Shown one piece after another: positions 1 through 8,006 of a stretch of DNA of 64,000 nt. Where the stretch lies: positions 280,468-344,467 of the forward strand of contig JADJYG010000006.1 in the NCBI GenBank assembly GCA_016719895.1, written 5' to 3'. Both the position numbers and the translations under genes were made by a program. The stretch is from Saprospirales bacterium (GTDB lineage Bacteria > Bacteroidota > Bacteroidia > Chitinophagales > Saprospiraceae). The notes beneath the pieces are model-generated. The model was not told where the DNA came from and did no database searches. It was given only the letters and a program-made list of their open reading frames with translations. Every line of letters starts with the position of its first letter. The first letter of the stretch is position 1.

Positions 1-2055
1 AACCTGCGCAGCGCCGGTTTCGCCGGCAATTTTTCAGCGCAACAATTCGATCTCTCCAGCCAGGCCGACTTCCAGGTGGCGCGCCTCCAACTGGGCGACA
101 GCCGATACCTCGCCGGCGAAAACGTGCGCTACAACGCCGTCATCGCCGTGGACATGGTCAAAAACCTCTTCGATTTTCAGAGCGTAGATCTCAGCGTCGG
201 CGGCAACACCTTCGCCGTGGAGGGCATCGCCGTCGACAAACCGGCCTACACCGACCTCAACCTACGCCTGCTGAGCAAAGAAGGCGATATTTCCGTGGTG
301 ATTGACCTGCTGCCCGAACCCTACCACAGCTATTTCAACGACTTTCAAAGCTCCGGAACCTACGATTTTACCGGTTTCGTCAAAGGCCGGGCGAGCAAAA
401 CCCAAACGCCCACCGTCGGCGTGGAAGTAGCCCTGCGCAACGGCCAGATCAGCTCCGAAAAACTGCAAAGCCCCCTGCGCAACGTCTCCTTCAAGGCCCG
501 GTACAGCGCCCCCCCCGGTGGCGCGGGGGTGTTTGAAATTGCCGGCTTCCAGGGCGCTTTCGGCGGTGAGCCCTTCTATTTCGACCTGAAAATCAGCAAC
601 CTCGACGACCCGGTGGTCGATTTCCAGTGCCACGGCGCCCTGCCCATGGCTGCCGCTTACGGCCTGTTCGACAACCCGGCCGTGACCGGCGGCGGCGGCC
701 TCGTACACTTACAACGACTCGCCCTGCAAGGGCGCTATGCCGATATGACCGACATGCACCGCATCGGCAACGTGCGCATGAGCGGCGAAGTGGCCTTCGA
801 AAATGCAGGCATCACCTACAACCGCGTGCCGCTCGCCCTGCAAAGCGGCCGCCTGCGCATCGAAGACAACCTCCTGGCGCTCGACAGCCTGCTCCTGCAA
901 GCCGGCAACAGCGCCATGACCCTGCAGGGCAGCGCCCGCAACCTCCTGCCCGTTTTGTTCGCCGACTCGCTCAACACCTCCGATGCCCTGCTCGAATTCA
1001 CGGCCAAACTCCACGCCTCCCGGCTCGACCTCGGCCAGCTGATGGCCATGCTCGCCGTGCAGGAAGACGCCGTGGAAGGCGGCCAGCCCGAACTTGACTC
1101 CCTCCGCACCGCCGCCAACCTCGAACGCCAGCGACTTACTGACAAACTCAAAGGCGTTTTTGAAGCCACCATCGACCATTTTGAATACCAAAAAGTGCAG
1201 GCTCAAAATTTCTTCGGCCGGCTAGCCTTCGACCACAACCAACTGATCGTCAAAGGCGACATGGAAACCATGCAGGGCAAAGTCCGCCTCGACGGCATTG
1301 CCCACTTCGCCATCAGTCCCACCCTGAAACTGCGCATCACCGCCACGGCCATTGACCTGCAAACCTGTATGGAACAATGTGATAACTTCGGCCAAACCGT
1401 TGTGACGGCCGACAACCTGCACGGCCGGCTGTCTGGCCGCGTGGTCGTTTGGGCGTTTTGGGATGCGCGCAACGCGTTTCTGACGGATAAACTGCGCGCC
1501 TGCGCCGACCTCACCGCCACCAACGGCGAACTCCTGGACCTGAAAATGCTGGAAGAATTTTCTTCCTTCGTGCACATCGAAGACCTGCGCCGGGTGCGAT
1601 TCAGCTCGATGCAAAACTTCCTGGAAATCCGCGACCGGCGCCTGTACATCCCCACCATGTTTGTTCAAAGCAATGCGCTCAACCTCACCCTTTCCGGCGC
1701 CCATTCGTTCGACAACGATATCGACTACAAACTCAAGGTCAATGCCGGCCAGGTATTGTTCCAGCGCATCAAACGCCATGATCCCGACCTCGAACCCCTG
1801 CCCGCGCAAAAAGGCTGGTTTAATGTTTTTTACACCATCGCCGGCACGGTGGATAAATACGAAATGAAACGCGGGAAAAAGGCCGTCAAGGCCGAATTTG
1901 AGCGCAGCGAAGCGCGGAAAAAAACGATTGCCGAGACTATCGACAGCGAGTTTCGCGGCCTGGATACCCGCCCGGAGCATAGCACAGGCGAGGATACGGA
2001 ATACCTGGAAGAAATCACCGGCGGCCGCGGCCGACCGGGCGCGGTGCGCGAATAA
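1..2055 (+). CDS. AsmA-like envelope protein, C-terminal part (5' end outside window)
   Basis: The reading frame is open from the first base of the window, so the gene begins upstream; the GTG at 76 is only an internal codon. About 684 residues are visible. The sequence alternates short beta-strand-like stretches rich in leucine and asparagine (for example LDLGQLMAML and 'MQGKVRLDGIAHF') and ends in a charged, disordered tail. This is the pattern of the AsmA/TamB-like superfamily, whose members form long beta-groove proteins anchored in the inner membrane and act in outer-membrane lipid or protein homeostasis. The AsmA assignment rests on overall character and on the C-terminal region around residues 480-600 resembling the AsmA C-terminal domain. 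The membrane anchor that normally starts such proteins is not in view. It ends 11 bases before a palindromic repeat element. Confidence 0.7.
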   Translation, partial: NLRSAGFAGNFSAQQFDLSSQADFQVARLQLGDSRYLAGENVRYNAVIAVDMVKNLFDFQSVDLSVGGNTFAVEGIAVDKPAYTDLNLRLLSKEGDISVVIDLLPEPYHSYFNDFQSSGTYDFTGFVKGRASKTQTPTVGVEVALRNGQISSEKLQSPLRNVSFKARYSAPPGGAGVFEIAGFQGAFGGEPFYFDLKISNLDDPVVDFQCHGALPMAAAYGLFDNPAVTGGGGLVHLQRLALQGRYADMTDMHRIGNVRMSGEVAFENAGITYNRVPLALQSGRLRIEDNLLALDSLLLQAGNSAMTLQGSARNLLPVLFADSLNTSDALLEFTAKLHASRLDLGQLMAMLAVQEDAVEGGQPELDSLRTAANLERQRLTDKLKGVFEATIDHFEYQKVQAQNFFGRLAFDHNQLIVKGDMETMQGKVRLDGIAHFAISPTLKLRITATAIDLQTCMEQCDNFGQTVVTADNLHGRLSGRVVVWAFWDARNAFLTDKLRACADLTATNGELLDLKMLEEFSSFVHIEDLRRVRFSSMQNFLEIRDRRLYIPTMFVQSNALNLTLSGAHSFDNDIDYKLKVNAGQVLFQRIKRHDPDLEPLPAQKGWFNVFYTIAGTVDKYEMKRGKKAVKAEFERSEARKKTIAETIDSEFRGLDTRPEHSTGEDTEYLEEITGGRGRPGAVRE

Positions 2056-2066
2056 CGCCTCCGGCC

Positions 2067-2230
2067 CTAGTGGCGGAGGCACTAAGTTTTGGACAGTTTG
2101 AGCAGGTGCTTTTGGGCTGAGACAAGGCGTGACGAGGGAGTGTAGCGGGCTCTCCATGACCGAGGAACAACGAAGTATCAGACCAAAAGAGACGTTCAAA
2201 CTGTCTGAAATTTAGTGCCTCCGCCACTAG
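2067..2230. repeat. 164-bp palindromic element with 19-bp perfect terminal inverted repeats
   Basis: The left end reads CTAGTGGCGGAGGCACTAA (2067-2085) and its exact reverse complement closes the element at 2212-2230. Inside, the arms continue to pair imperfectly: ACAGTTTGAGC near 2093 against GTTCAAACTGT near 2194, and CTTTTGGGCTGA near 2109 against the TCAGACCAAAAG near 2179. It lies between two convergent genes, and its right end contributes the TAG stop of the UPF0158 gene. No coding sequence is visible inside. It resembles a MITE or a transcribed hairpin repeat; mobility is not shown. Confidence 0.8.
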
Positions 2231-2643
2231 TCCCACACCCGGGCCAGCATTTCCAGCACCCAGGCTTTCATGCGGGCGTCTTTAAAATCGTACCAGGCAT
2301 CGCACAGGGGCGAGTCCTCCACGGTGCTGCGAAAATAGCGGAACGGTTTTTTGCTGTCGAGGGCTTCCAGCAGGCGGGTGCGCAGGTGTTCGTCTTCGAC
2401 GGTGAAGACAAAATCCTCCATAATATGAAACGCATCGCGCGGGTCGGGCGGATCGAGCACCACAAACTGGTCGGGTTCGGCAACGGCGCGAGCTTTGGCA
2501 GACTCGATCAGGTCGATGTATTCCGATTCCGGCCAGCGCTGCGGATCGGGATACGACAGGATTTCTTTGGTTTGCCGGTGCAGATAAACGATCTCGCCCG
2601 AGTCGAGCAGATCGATTATCTCGAAAAGTATCGCGTCATCCAT
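2227..2643 (-). CDS. UPF0158 family protein
   Basis: A 138-residue acidic protein matching the UPF0158 family in length and layout: an N-terminal 'EIIDLLDSGEIVYLHRQTKEI' type segment, a central acidic helix region with PDQFVVLDPPDPRDAFHIME, and a C-terminal region containing RYFRSTVEDSPLCDAWYDFK. Function of the family is unknown and no catalytic motif is evident. It starts with ATG five bases after the stop of the secreted protein gene upstream, so the two are very likely co-transcribed. Its TAG stop is formed by the end of the 164-bp palindromic element, so insertion of that element may have changed the original C terminus; the last residues are ARVWD. Confidence 0.8.
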   Translation of the reverse strand: MDDAILFEIIDLLDSGEIVYLHRQTKEILSYPDPQRWPESEYIDLIESAKARAVAEPDQFVVLDPPDPRDAFHIMEDFVFTVEDEHLRTRLLEALDSKKPFRYFRSTVEDSPLCDAWYDFKDARMKAWVLEMLARVWD

Positions 2644-2648
2644 ACTGG

Positions 2649-3389
2649 TCAGCCTTTTTCCATAAACTCCAGAAGCCGCGCGGCTTCTTCACCGGAGGGT
2701 AGATTGCCTATTTTTTCTTTGTTACAAAATGCCTCCAAGGCCCTGGCCTGCGCGGCCGGGGCCAGTTCGGTCAGCGCACGTTTTTTCAGAATAATTTTTT
2801 GAAACGGGGCATCGGGGGCTACCTGAAGGTAGTATTCGATAGCCGTTCCCTCAAACCGGTCGTACGGCAAGCCGGTGGTATATACCCCGCGCTCCACAAA
2901 ATTGGCCCGTACCAACACCTTGTGTTCGTCTTTGATCAACACGTAACGGGCTCCTTCATACACGGGTTGGTAGAAACGGATGGGGTTGCTACCGTTGCTT
3001 ACCGGATATTTTTTAAACCGCCAACTGCGGCCATCCGGGTGGCGCAGGTCTATCTGGCGGATATAGTCGGAATACGGAATGATCGAGTCGCCGCCAATTT
3101 TTCGAATCCAGACTTCATTCTGATAGGTATCGAATTTGAACAGGATCGAATCGCCGGTCCGGGAGGAGTCGAACAGCGTCAGGGTACCGGGTAGCCATTC
3201 GTCGTACAAAAAAGGCGAGCCTTTGGGGGCGTTTTGAAACCGGTCGTCGAACGTGCGGACAAACTGCGATTTGCCGCCGGAGATCGCCTCGGATAATTCT
3301 GATGCAAGCGAAAACGAACTGGCTTCTTTTTGGGCGAAGGCGGTATTCAGGCCAGCTAAACAAAGGAGCAGCGTACAGGCGTTTTTCAT
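2649..3389 (-). CDS. secreted protein of unknown function
   Basis: A 246-residue protein with a clear signal peptide at residues 1-19 (MKNACTLLLCLAGLNTAFAQ, cleavage likely after the alanine). The mature part has many aromatic and charged residues in beta-strand-like spacing (for example RSWRFKKYPVSNGSNPIRFY around residues 125-145) and a lysine-rich helix near the C terminus. I do not recognise the family. A location in the periplasm or outer membrane is inferred from the signal peptide only. It is the first gene of a two-gene unit with the UPF0158 gene. The start is the ATG directly before the signal peptide; the region to its left is shared with a divergent outer-membrane protein gene. Confidence 0.7.
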   Translation of the reverse strand: MKNACTLLLCLAGLNTAFAQKEASSFSLASELSEAISGGKSQFVRTFDDRFQNAPKGSPFLYDEWLPGTLTLFDSSRTGDSILFKFDTYQNEVWIRKIGGDSIIPYSDYIRQIDLRHPDGRSWRFKKYPVSNGSNPIRFYQPVYEGARYVLIKDEHKVLVRANFVERGVYTTGLPYDRFEGTAIEYYLQVAPDAPFQKIILKKRALTELAPAAQARALEAFCNKEKIGNLPSGEEAARLLEFMEKG

Positions 3390-3585
3390 AACGGCGCGTT
3401 ATTTCGGAACAAGACAGGGCCGAAAAATACAGAAAAAAACCTGGTGTTCGCCTTTCCGGTTTTAGAAAACGGCTAATTCCGGCCAAAACGCCAGCGCCTG
3501 ACGGCCAAAATTTTAGTAAAAATTAATGTGTGGCATATGCCAGGGCGCCGATCTTTGTACTATTCGTTCCTATAATTTCCAAAAG

Positions 3586-4167
3586 ATGAAACACTACACC
3601 TGTTCACTGTTTCTCGGCTTTTGCCTTTTTTCCAGCCTGCTCCGGGCGCAACCCCAGTTTGGCGGCCGCGCCATGCTATCGTTTGTTTATCTCGGCCAAA
3701 ACGCTGCCCTGGATGAAAATTTTGTAAGCGCCACTTCCCGTTTCGGCGGGCAAGCGGGCGTACAAATGCGGTATCCGCTCAGCGAACGTATCGAGATCAA
3801 CGGCGAATTCAATTATTCGTTGGCGGGCTACTCCGCCGGTGTGAATTCCGGCAAGACAAAAATTGAAAAAATCAATTACCACTACCTGGGCATTACAGCC
3901 GTGCCGGCCTTTGTATTCAGCGATGTGGTATCGGCAGGGGTCGGAGCGGCCGCCAATGTGTTGTTGAATGACCCGGGCGATTTGGACCCCACCGCTTCCA
4001 TCGACCACCAACGCCTGGATGTGTCACTGGTCGGAGCCCTGACGCTGCGGCACCCTCCGTTCGAGATCCAACTGCGCTACCAGTATGCACTGCTGCCGTT
4101 CGTGTCGGATGAGCAGGACAGATTGTCTTTCCGGATGGTTGGGGTTGGCCTGGGCTATACCTTTTAG
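3586..4167 (+). CDS. outer-membrane beta-barrel protein (PorT/OMP_b-brl-like)
   Basis: A 193-residue protein starting MKHYTCSLFLGFCLFSSLLRAQ, a signal peptide ending in the RAQ motif typical of this organism. The mature region shows alternating hydrophobic strands (FGGRAMLSFVYLGQ, RIEINGEFNYSLAGYSAG, YLGITAVPAFVFSD, PFEIQLRYQYALLPFV) and ends with aromatic phenylalanine (GLGYTF), as expected of a small 8-stranded barrel. The reading frame extends 20 codons further upstream, but those codons lie over a GATCTTTG sequence at 3550-3557 that looks like a weak Bacteroidota -7 promoter box, so I take the ATG at 3586. Specific function is unknown. Confidence 0.75.
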   Translation: MKHYTCSLFLGFCLFSSLLRAQPQFGGRAMLSFVYLGQNAALDENFVSATSRFGGQAGVQMRYPLSERIEINGEFNYSLAGYSAGVNSGKTKIEKINYHYLGITAVPAFVFSDVVSAGVGAAANVLLNDPGDLDPTASIDHQRLDVSLVGALTLRHPPFEIQLRYQYALLPFVSDEQDRLSFRMVGVGLGYTF

Positions 4168-4183
4168 GGTTTACATCAATAAA

Positions 4184-4336
4184 TATACCCAGCGGAAAGT
4201 GGTTTGCGAAAAAGTGGAAGCAATTGGTCTATTGTCGGCGTGACTCGCAGTCACGATTGTTGTCGGCGTGACTCGCAGTCACGCCGACAATGTGCGCGGG
4301 ATCAGCACTTTCGCAAAGCACTTTCCGCCGGGTATA
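4184..4336. repeat. 153-bp palindromic element with nested hairpins
   Basis: Arms 4184-4211 and 4309-4336 are inverted repeats of 28 bases with two mismatches (TATACCC-GCGGAAAGT core). The interior holds a second, perfect palindrome at 4261-4289 with a 13-base stem (TGTCGGCGTGACT) and CGC loop, preceded by a partial direct copy of the same unit at about 4232-4255. It fills the space between two convergent coding regions. No ORF is visible inside. Confidence 0.8.
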
Positions 4337-4357
4337 GAATGTGTAGAACTATGCAAG

Positions 4358-4392
4358 GCCTTCCATAGCCGCTAAATACGGCTATGGAAGGC
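4358..4392. terminator. 14-bp-stem hairpin between convergent genes
   Basis: GCCTTCCATAGCCG (4358-4371) pairs perfectly with CGGCTATGGAAGGC (4379-4392) around a 7-base loop. It follows the stop of the receptor fragment on the minus strand. There is no strong T-run on either side, so it may be a factor-assisted terminator or part of the adjoining repeat region. Confidence 0.5.
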
Positions 4393-4409
4393 AGGCTTTC
4401 GTTGTACGC

Positions 4410-5270
4410 CTACTCCCCAACTCTTCCAGCTTCCTCCTCGATACCCGTTTTCCGCTTGCGCGACTGTACGTTTTCATTGCCGAAAGTATACGTCATGCTC
4501 AAACTCGCCCGGCGGCTGTCCCAATTGCCGGATCCGGCGGAAGTCAGGCCGTCGAAGACGGATACGCCTTCCCAGCCGGATTGGAAAAAGATGTCGTTGA
4601 CGCTCAGGCGTACATTGAGCCGGTTCTGCAGAAACTTGCGCTGCAGGCCCAGGTCCAGGCTCCAGCTGGTTTCGTATTTGAATACGCCGCCCCAGATGCC
4701 CGGGCCGGAAAACCAACCCGACACCTCGCCCTTGAAGCCGGCGGGCAGGTCGAAGGTTTGTTGTTGAAAAATGTTGTAGGTAAAGGCCTGCACATCCACC
4801 ACGGCGCCGTCGCCGTAGTCGGCCTGGTTGTCGAGGTACGACGCGCTGAAGTTGAAGTAGGCGTTCCACCAGGACTTGATCTGCATCGGCGCGCTGAAGT
4901 TGAAGCTCACGATGGTTTGTTCGGCCAGGTTTTCCCAGCTGATAAAGTTTGCCCTGGGATCGTCGTCGTCCGGCCCGATCAGGCGGGTGATCTGGTCGGT
5001 CGTGTGGCTGTAGGCCAGATAGCGGTTCGGTTGTTGCCGTTCGCTTTCGTTCGCATACCGGCCGTAATTGGCATCGATATTCAGCGTGCGGCCGGTTTTG
5101 TTGTCGAAGCGGTAATTGATGTTGTAGGTATTTTGGTCGAGGCGGTCCTGCGCCATATTCCGGGCAACCAGGATACTATCGATCCGGGCCGGTGTGTCCT
5201 GCTCGCGTAGCGTTGTGCCCTGCCTGTGCCAGACCGGCAGTTGTTTGACGATACCGCACCAATCCAGCTG
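4410..5270 (-). pseudogene. C-terminal fragment of a TonB-dependent-type outer-membrane receptor
   Basis: About 285 codons of barrel sequence are present, ending normally in beta strands and a short charged tail. Strand-like segments such as NTYNINYRFDNKTGRTLNIDA, SWWNAYFNFSASYLDNQ and RKFLQNRLNVRLSVNDIFF match the C-terminal half of the OMP_b-brl_3 outer-membrane receptors, which normally have roughly 750-900 residues with an N-terminal carboxypeptidase-regulatory-like and plug domain. Here the frame runs upstream of the ATG at 5156 with convincing receptor sequence (LPVWHRQGTTLREQDTPAR) until about 5250-5270, then meets a stop at 5319-5321 in the promoter region of the ATPase gene. No N-terminal half exists on the other side of that gene. 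I infer a gene truncated by rearrangement or by arrival of the ATPase gene. Confidence 0.75.
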
Positions 5271-5311
5271 AATGTAAAAATAATCTCCAAAAAAGTTTAT
5301 TTTTGGAGACT

Positions 5312-5337
5312 TTGATCTCTAAAAATATCTATTTTTG
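5312..5337 (+). promoter_or_regulatory. putative promoter of the AAA/DUF4143 gene
   Basis: TATTTTTG at 5330-5337 fits the Bacteroidota -7 box TAnnTTTG, with a TTG at 5312-5314 as a possible but short-spaced -33 element. An upstream hairpin (CTCCAAAAA pairing with TTTTTGGAG, about 5285-5308) also lies here. The ATG follows 16 bases after the -7 box. Confidence 0.45.
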
Positions 5338-5353
5338 TCAAAAAAAATACTGT

Positions 5354-6481
5354 ATGATACCCCGCCTGTTATTGCCAATACTTCGGCGCTACCTCGATAG
5401 CCGGAAAGCGTTGCTCATCATTGGGCCGCGCCAGACTGGAAAAACCACCTTGGTACACAGCATAGCCAGGAGTTATGCAGGCCAGTCGCTATACCTCAAT
5501 GCCGACGAACTGCTCATACGCGAGCGATTGTCCGATGCCTCCACGAACCGCCTGCGTGCGATCATAGGCAATGCCCGGTTCGTGGTTATTGACGAGGCAC
5601 AACGGGTTAAAAATATTGGCATCACCCTGAAGCTTATCATAGATCAAATGCCGGAGGTAAAAATTATTGCAACCGGCTCTTCGGCGCTTGACTTGGCCAA
5701 TGAGATCAACGAGCCGCTTACCGGCCGCAAGTACGAGTTTAACCTGTTTCCGGTATCCTGGCAGGAGTGGGCTGCGCATGTGGGCGTCTTACAGGCAGAA
5801 ACCGGGTTGGAGCAGCGCATGTTGTATGGCATGTACCCCGACGTGTTGAATAACGCAGGTGAGGAACAGCGCATCCTGGCTAATTTAGTCTCTTCTTACC
5901 TGTACAAGGATCTGCTCAGCTTCAGTCAGGTACGAAAACCCTTTGTACTTGAAAATTTATTGCAGGCTCTTGCGCTTCAGTTGGGTAACGAAGTATCGTA
6001 CAATGAACTCGCCAACCTGCTTTCGGTCAGTAAAGAAACAGTAATGCATTACATCGATTTATTAGAAAAAGCTTTTGTGGTTTTTCGTCTTCACCCACTC
6101 CGGCGCAACTTGCGCCAAGAGTTGGCAACTGCTCGTAAAATCTATTTCTTAGACACCGGCGTACGGAATGCACTTATTGGAAACTTCAACCCCTTACACC
6201 TTCGCAACGACACGGGCGCCCTGTGGGAGAATTTCCTGCTGAGCGAGCGGATGAAAAAGAACCATTACGCCGAACGCCTGTTCGCCAAAGCGTATTTCTG
6301 GCGCTTGGTTCAAGGCGGTGAAATAGACTATGTAGAAGAAGATGGCGGCCGGTTTTCGGCTTTTGAGTTTAAATGGAACCCCGCGAAAAAAGGCAAACAC
6401 CCCAAATCGTTTCAGGAGGCCTACCCGGGCAGTCCTTTTCTCACCGTTACGCCGGAGAATTTTTTGGAGTTCGTGGCGTGA
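5354..6481 (+). CDS. AAA_14/DUF4143 ATPase
   Basis: A 375-residue protein (from the second in-frame start, MIPRLLLPILRRY, which follows the promoter-like box). It has a Walker A motif GPRQTGKTT at about residues 22-30, a Walker B FVVIDEAQ about 60 residues later, and a sensor-like ATGSSALDL. The second half carries a winged-helix-like region (SYNELANLLSVSKETVMHYIDLLEKA) followed by a DUF4143 domain with the nuclease-like strand pattern WRLVQGGEIDYVEEDGGRFSAFEFKW, in which D, E and K residues sit as in restriction-endonuclease-like folds. Such proteins are common, horizontally mobile singletons in Bacteroidota with no firmly known role. Codons are less GC-rich than in its neighbours, and it abuts a truncated receptor gene, both of which suggest acquisition by transfer. 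Confidence 0.85.
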   Translation: MIPRLLLPILRRYLDSRKALLIIGPRQTGKTTLVHSIARSYAGQSLYLNADELLIRERLSDASTNRLRAIIGNARFVVIDEAQRVKNIGITLKLIIDQMPEVKIIATGSSALDLANEINEPLTGRKYEFNLFPVSWQEWAAHVGVLQAETGLEQRMLYGMYPDVLNNAGEEQRILANLVSSYLYKDLLSFSQVRKPFVLENLLQALALQLGNEVSYNELANLLSVSKETVMHYIDLLEKAFVVFRLHPLRRNLRQELATARKIYFLDTGVRNALIGNFNPLHLRNDTGALWENFLLSERMKKNHYAERLFAKAYFWRLVQGGEIDYVEEDGGRFSAFEFKWNPAKKGKHPKSFQEAYPGSPFLTVTPENFLEFVA

Positions 6482-6514
6482 CCGGGCAGTATCGAGGGTC
6501 CGCCGCATACGCCG

Positions 6515-6535
6515 CGGGTAGCTGCCAACTACCCG
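6515..6535. terminator. short hairpin after the AAA/DUF4143 gene
   Basis: CGGGTAG (6515-6521) pairs with CTACCCG (6529-6535). It lies 34 bases after the ATPase stop and lacks a T-run, so a termination role is only possible. Confidence 0.3.
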
Positions 6536-6688
6536 GTTTACCCGGCTATTGGCGTAGCGCTCTTCTTTTTTCGCCGAAATTTTCGCATTTTGGTCCCTTG
6601 CATTGCTACTTTTCGCAACCTGCCCACCCTCGCGGCTATTTCATGCGGGGGCTTGGCGCCCTTATCTTCATTCCTACCAACATTCGCT

Positions 6689-7810
6689 ATGAACAAAACA
6701 CTTCAGTTCTCGTTGCTCCTGCTTCTGCTCCCCTTCGCTTCCCTTCGCGCCCAGCTCCTGTCGCTACCCGACGGCGGCGTGAACCAAAAATCGTGGGCCG
6801 GCCAGCGCGTCGGTGTGACCGACATCGACATACGCTGGAATGCGCCCGGCGTAAAAGGCCGGGAGGGAAAAATTTGGGGCACGCCGGTGGCGCACTACGG
6901 TTTTACCGACATTGGCTTCGGCACCGCCAAATCCTCCCCCTGGCGCGCCGGCGCCAACGAGTGCACGGCCATCGAATTTTCGACCGACGTGACCATTGAG
7001 GGCAAACCCCTTGCCGCCGGCAAATACGGTTTTTTTATCGCCGTCTATCCCGATTCCTGTACGCTGATCTTTAACCGGAACCCTGCCGGCTGGGGCGCTT
7101 ATTTTTACAAACCCGAAGAGGACGCCTTGCGGGTGAACGTCCGCCAGCAAAAGGACCTGCCGCAAAGCCGCGAGTGGCTGGCCTACACGTTCTCGGCACC
7201 GACCGATCATTCGGTAGTGGTGGCGCTCGAATGGGAGCGCTGGCGTATTGCGTTTACGGTGGCGGCCGATCTGGAAAAAACGACCGTGGCGTCTATTCGC
7301 CGGCAGCTCTCCGGCGCCATGGGCTTCGATCCACCCAGTATGCAGGCCGCTGCGCAGTGGTGCCTGGCCCACAACGTCAACCTGGAAGAGGCCCTGCTGT
7401 GGGCCAACCGGACCACCGATCCGACCCTGGGCGGCCAGCAGACCTTTGCGGCATTGTCCACCAAGGCAGGCCTGGAGCGCAAACTGGGCTATGCGGCGGC
7501 GGCGGATAAAACCATGCAGGCCGCGCTGGAAAAGGCCAGCGTGACCGATCTGCATGGCTACGGCCGCCAGCTCATCGCGGAAAAAAGATACGCCGAGGCG
7601 CTGGCGGTATTTCAGCAGAACTTTGAAAAAGCCGGCGGCGCCTGGCCCACCCACGTCGGTCTCCTGCGCGGGTACTCGGCAACGGGCGATCTGAAGAAGG
7701 CGCTCGAACACGCGGAGGCTGCCTTGAAACAAGCCCCCGACGAACTGAACCGAAAAAACATCGAAGCCTTGATAAAAACGCTGCGCGAAGGCAAGCCGGT
7801 GGCGCAATGA
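6689..7810 (+). CDS. DUF2911 domain secreted protein with TPR-like C terminus
   Basis: A 373-residue protein starting MNKTLQFSLLLLLLPFASLRAQ, a signal peptide. Residues about 30-190 match DUF2911, with the characteristic GREGKIWGTPVAHYGFTDIG and later TFSTDVTIEGKPLAAGKYGFF segments (the 'I-G-G-L-V-PYG-WR-GANEAT' theme appears here as SSPWRAGANECTAIEF). The last 150 residues are helical with repeated motifs of tetratricopeptide character (YAEALAVFQQNFEKAGG, LKKALEHAEAALKQAPDE). DUF2911 proteins are Bacteroidota envelope proteins of unknown function. The reading frame extends 33 codons upstream but without a plausible leader; the ATG before the signal peptide is chosen. It ends 10 bases before a palindromic element. 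Confidence 0.8.
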   Translation: MNKTLQFSLLLLLLPFASLRAQLLSLPDGGVNQKSWAGQRVGVTDIDIRWNAPGVKGREGKIWGTPVAHYGFTDIGFGTAKSSPWRAGANECTAIEFSTDVTIEGKPLAAGKYGFFIAVYPDSCTLIFNRNPAGWGAYFYKPEEDALRVNVRQQKDLPQSREWLAYTFSAPTDHSVVVALEWERWRIAFTVAADLEKTTVASIRRQLSGAMGFDPPSMQAAAQWCLAHNVNLEEALLWANRTTDPTLGGQQTFAALSTKAGLERKLGYAAAADKTMQAALEKASVTDLHGYGRQLIAEKRYAEALAVFQQNFEKAGGAWPTHVGLLRGYSATGDLKKALEHAEAALKQAPDELNRKNIEALIKTLREGKPVAQ

Positions 7811-7820
7811 CGGGGCCTTA

Positions 7821-7982
7821 GAAACCGTCTGAACACCCCTACCGGTCGGCAAGACGCATCTTTTGCCGCTATGCTTCGGCTATTTTTTCGGCAATAGGAC
7901 AAGGCTATTCCCTCAAAAATGAGCCTTGCCTGGCGCCAAAATCTACGCCTTTCTGCCTCGCCAGGGGTGTTCAGACGGTTTC
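7821..7982. repeat. 162-bp palindromic element with 20-bp perfect terminal inverted repeats
   Basis: GAAACCGTCTGAACACCCCT at 7821-7840 is repeated in perfect inversion at 7963-7982. The inner parts continue as imperfect complement (GGCAAGACGCATCTTTTGCC against the GGCGCCAAAATCTACGCCTTTCTGCC side), with a small central hairpin around AAGGCT...AGCCTT (7911-7927). It sits between two convergent genes and is almost the same size as the element at 2067-2230, although the terminal sequences differ. No ORF inside. Confidence 0.8.
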
Positions 7983-8006
7983 TTATCGAACTTCAGTTGG
8001 TCGGGA

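Noticed and set aside
1222..2199. Long minus-strand frame over the AsmA-like gene
   Set aside because: No family character; strand bias and codon pattern follow the plus-strand gene, so it is an antisense shadow.
2227..2643. Palindromic element at 2067-2230 read as a terminator only
   Set aside because: The length, the 19-base perfect ends and the resemblance to the element at 7821-7982 go beyond a simple terminator, although it may function as one.
5303..5353. Longer start of the AAA/DUF4143 gene (17 extra codons)
   Set aside because: These codons lie over the promoter-like TATTTTTG box, and family similarity begins at MIPRLLLP.
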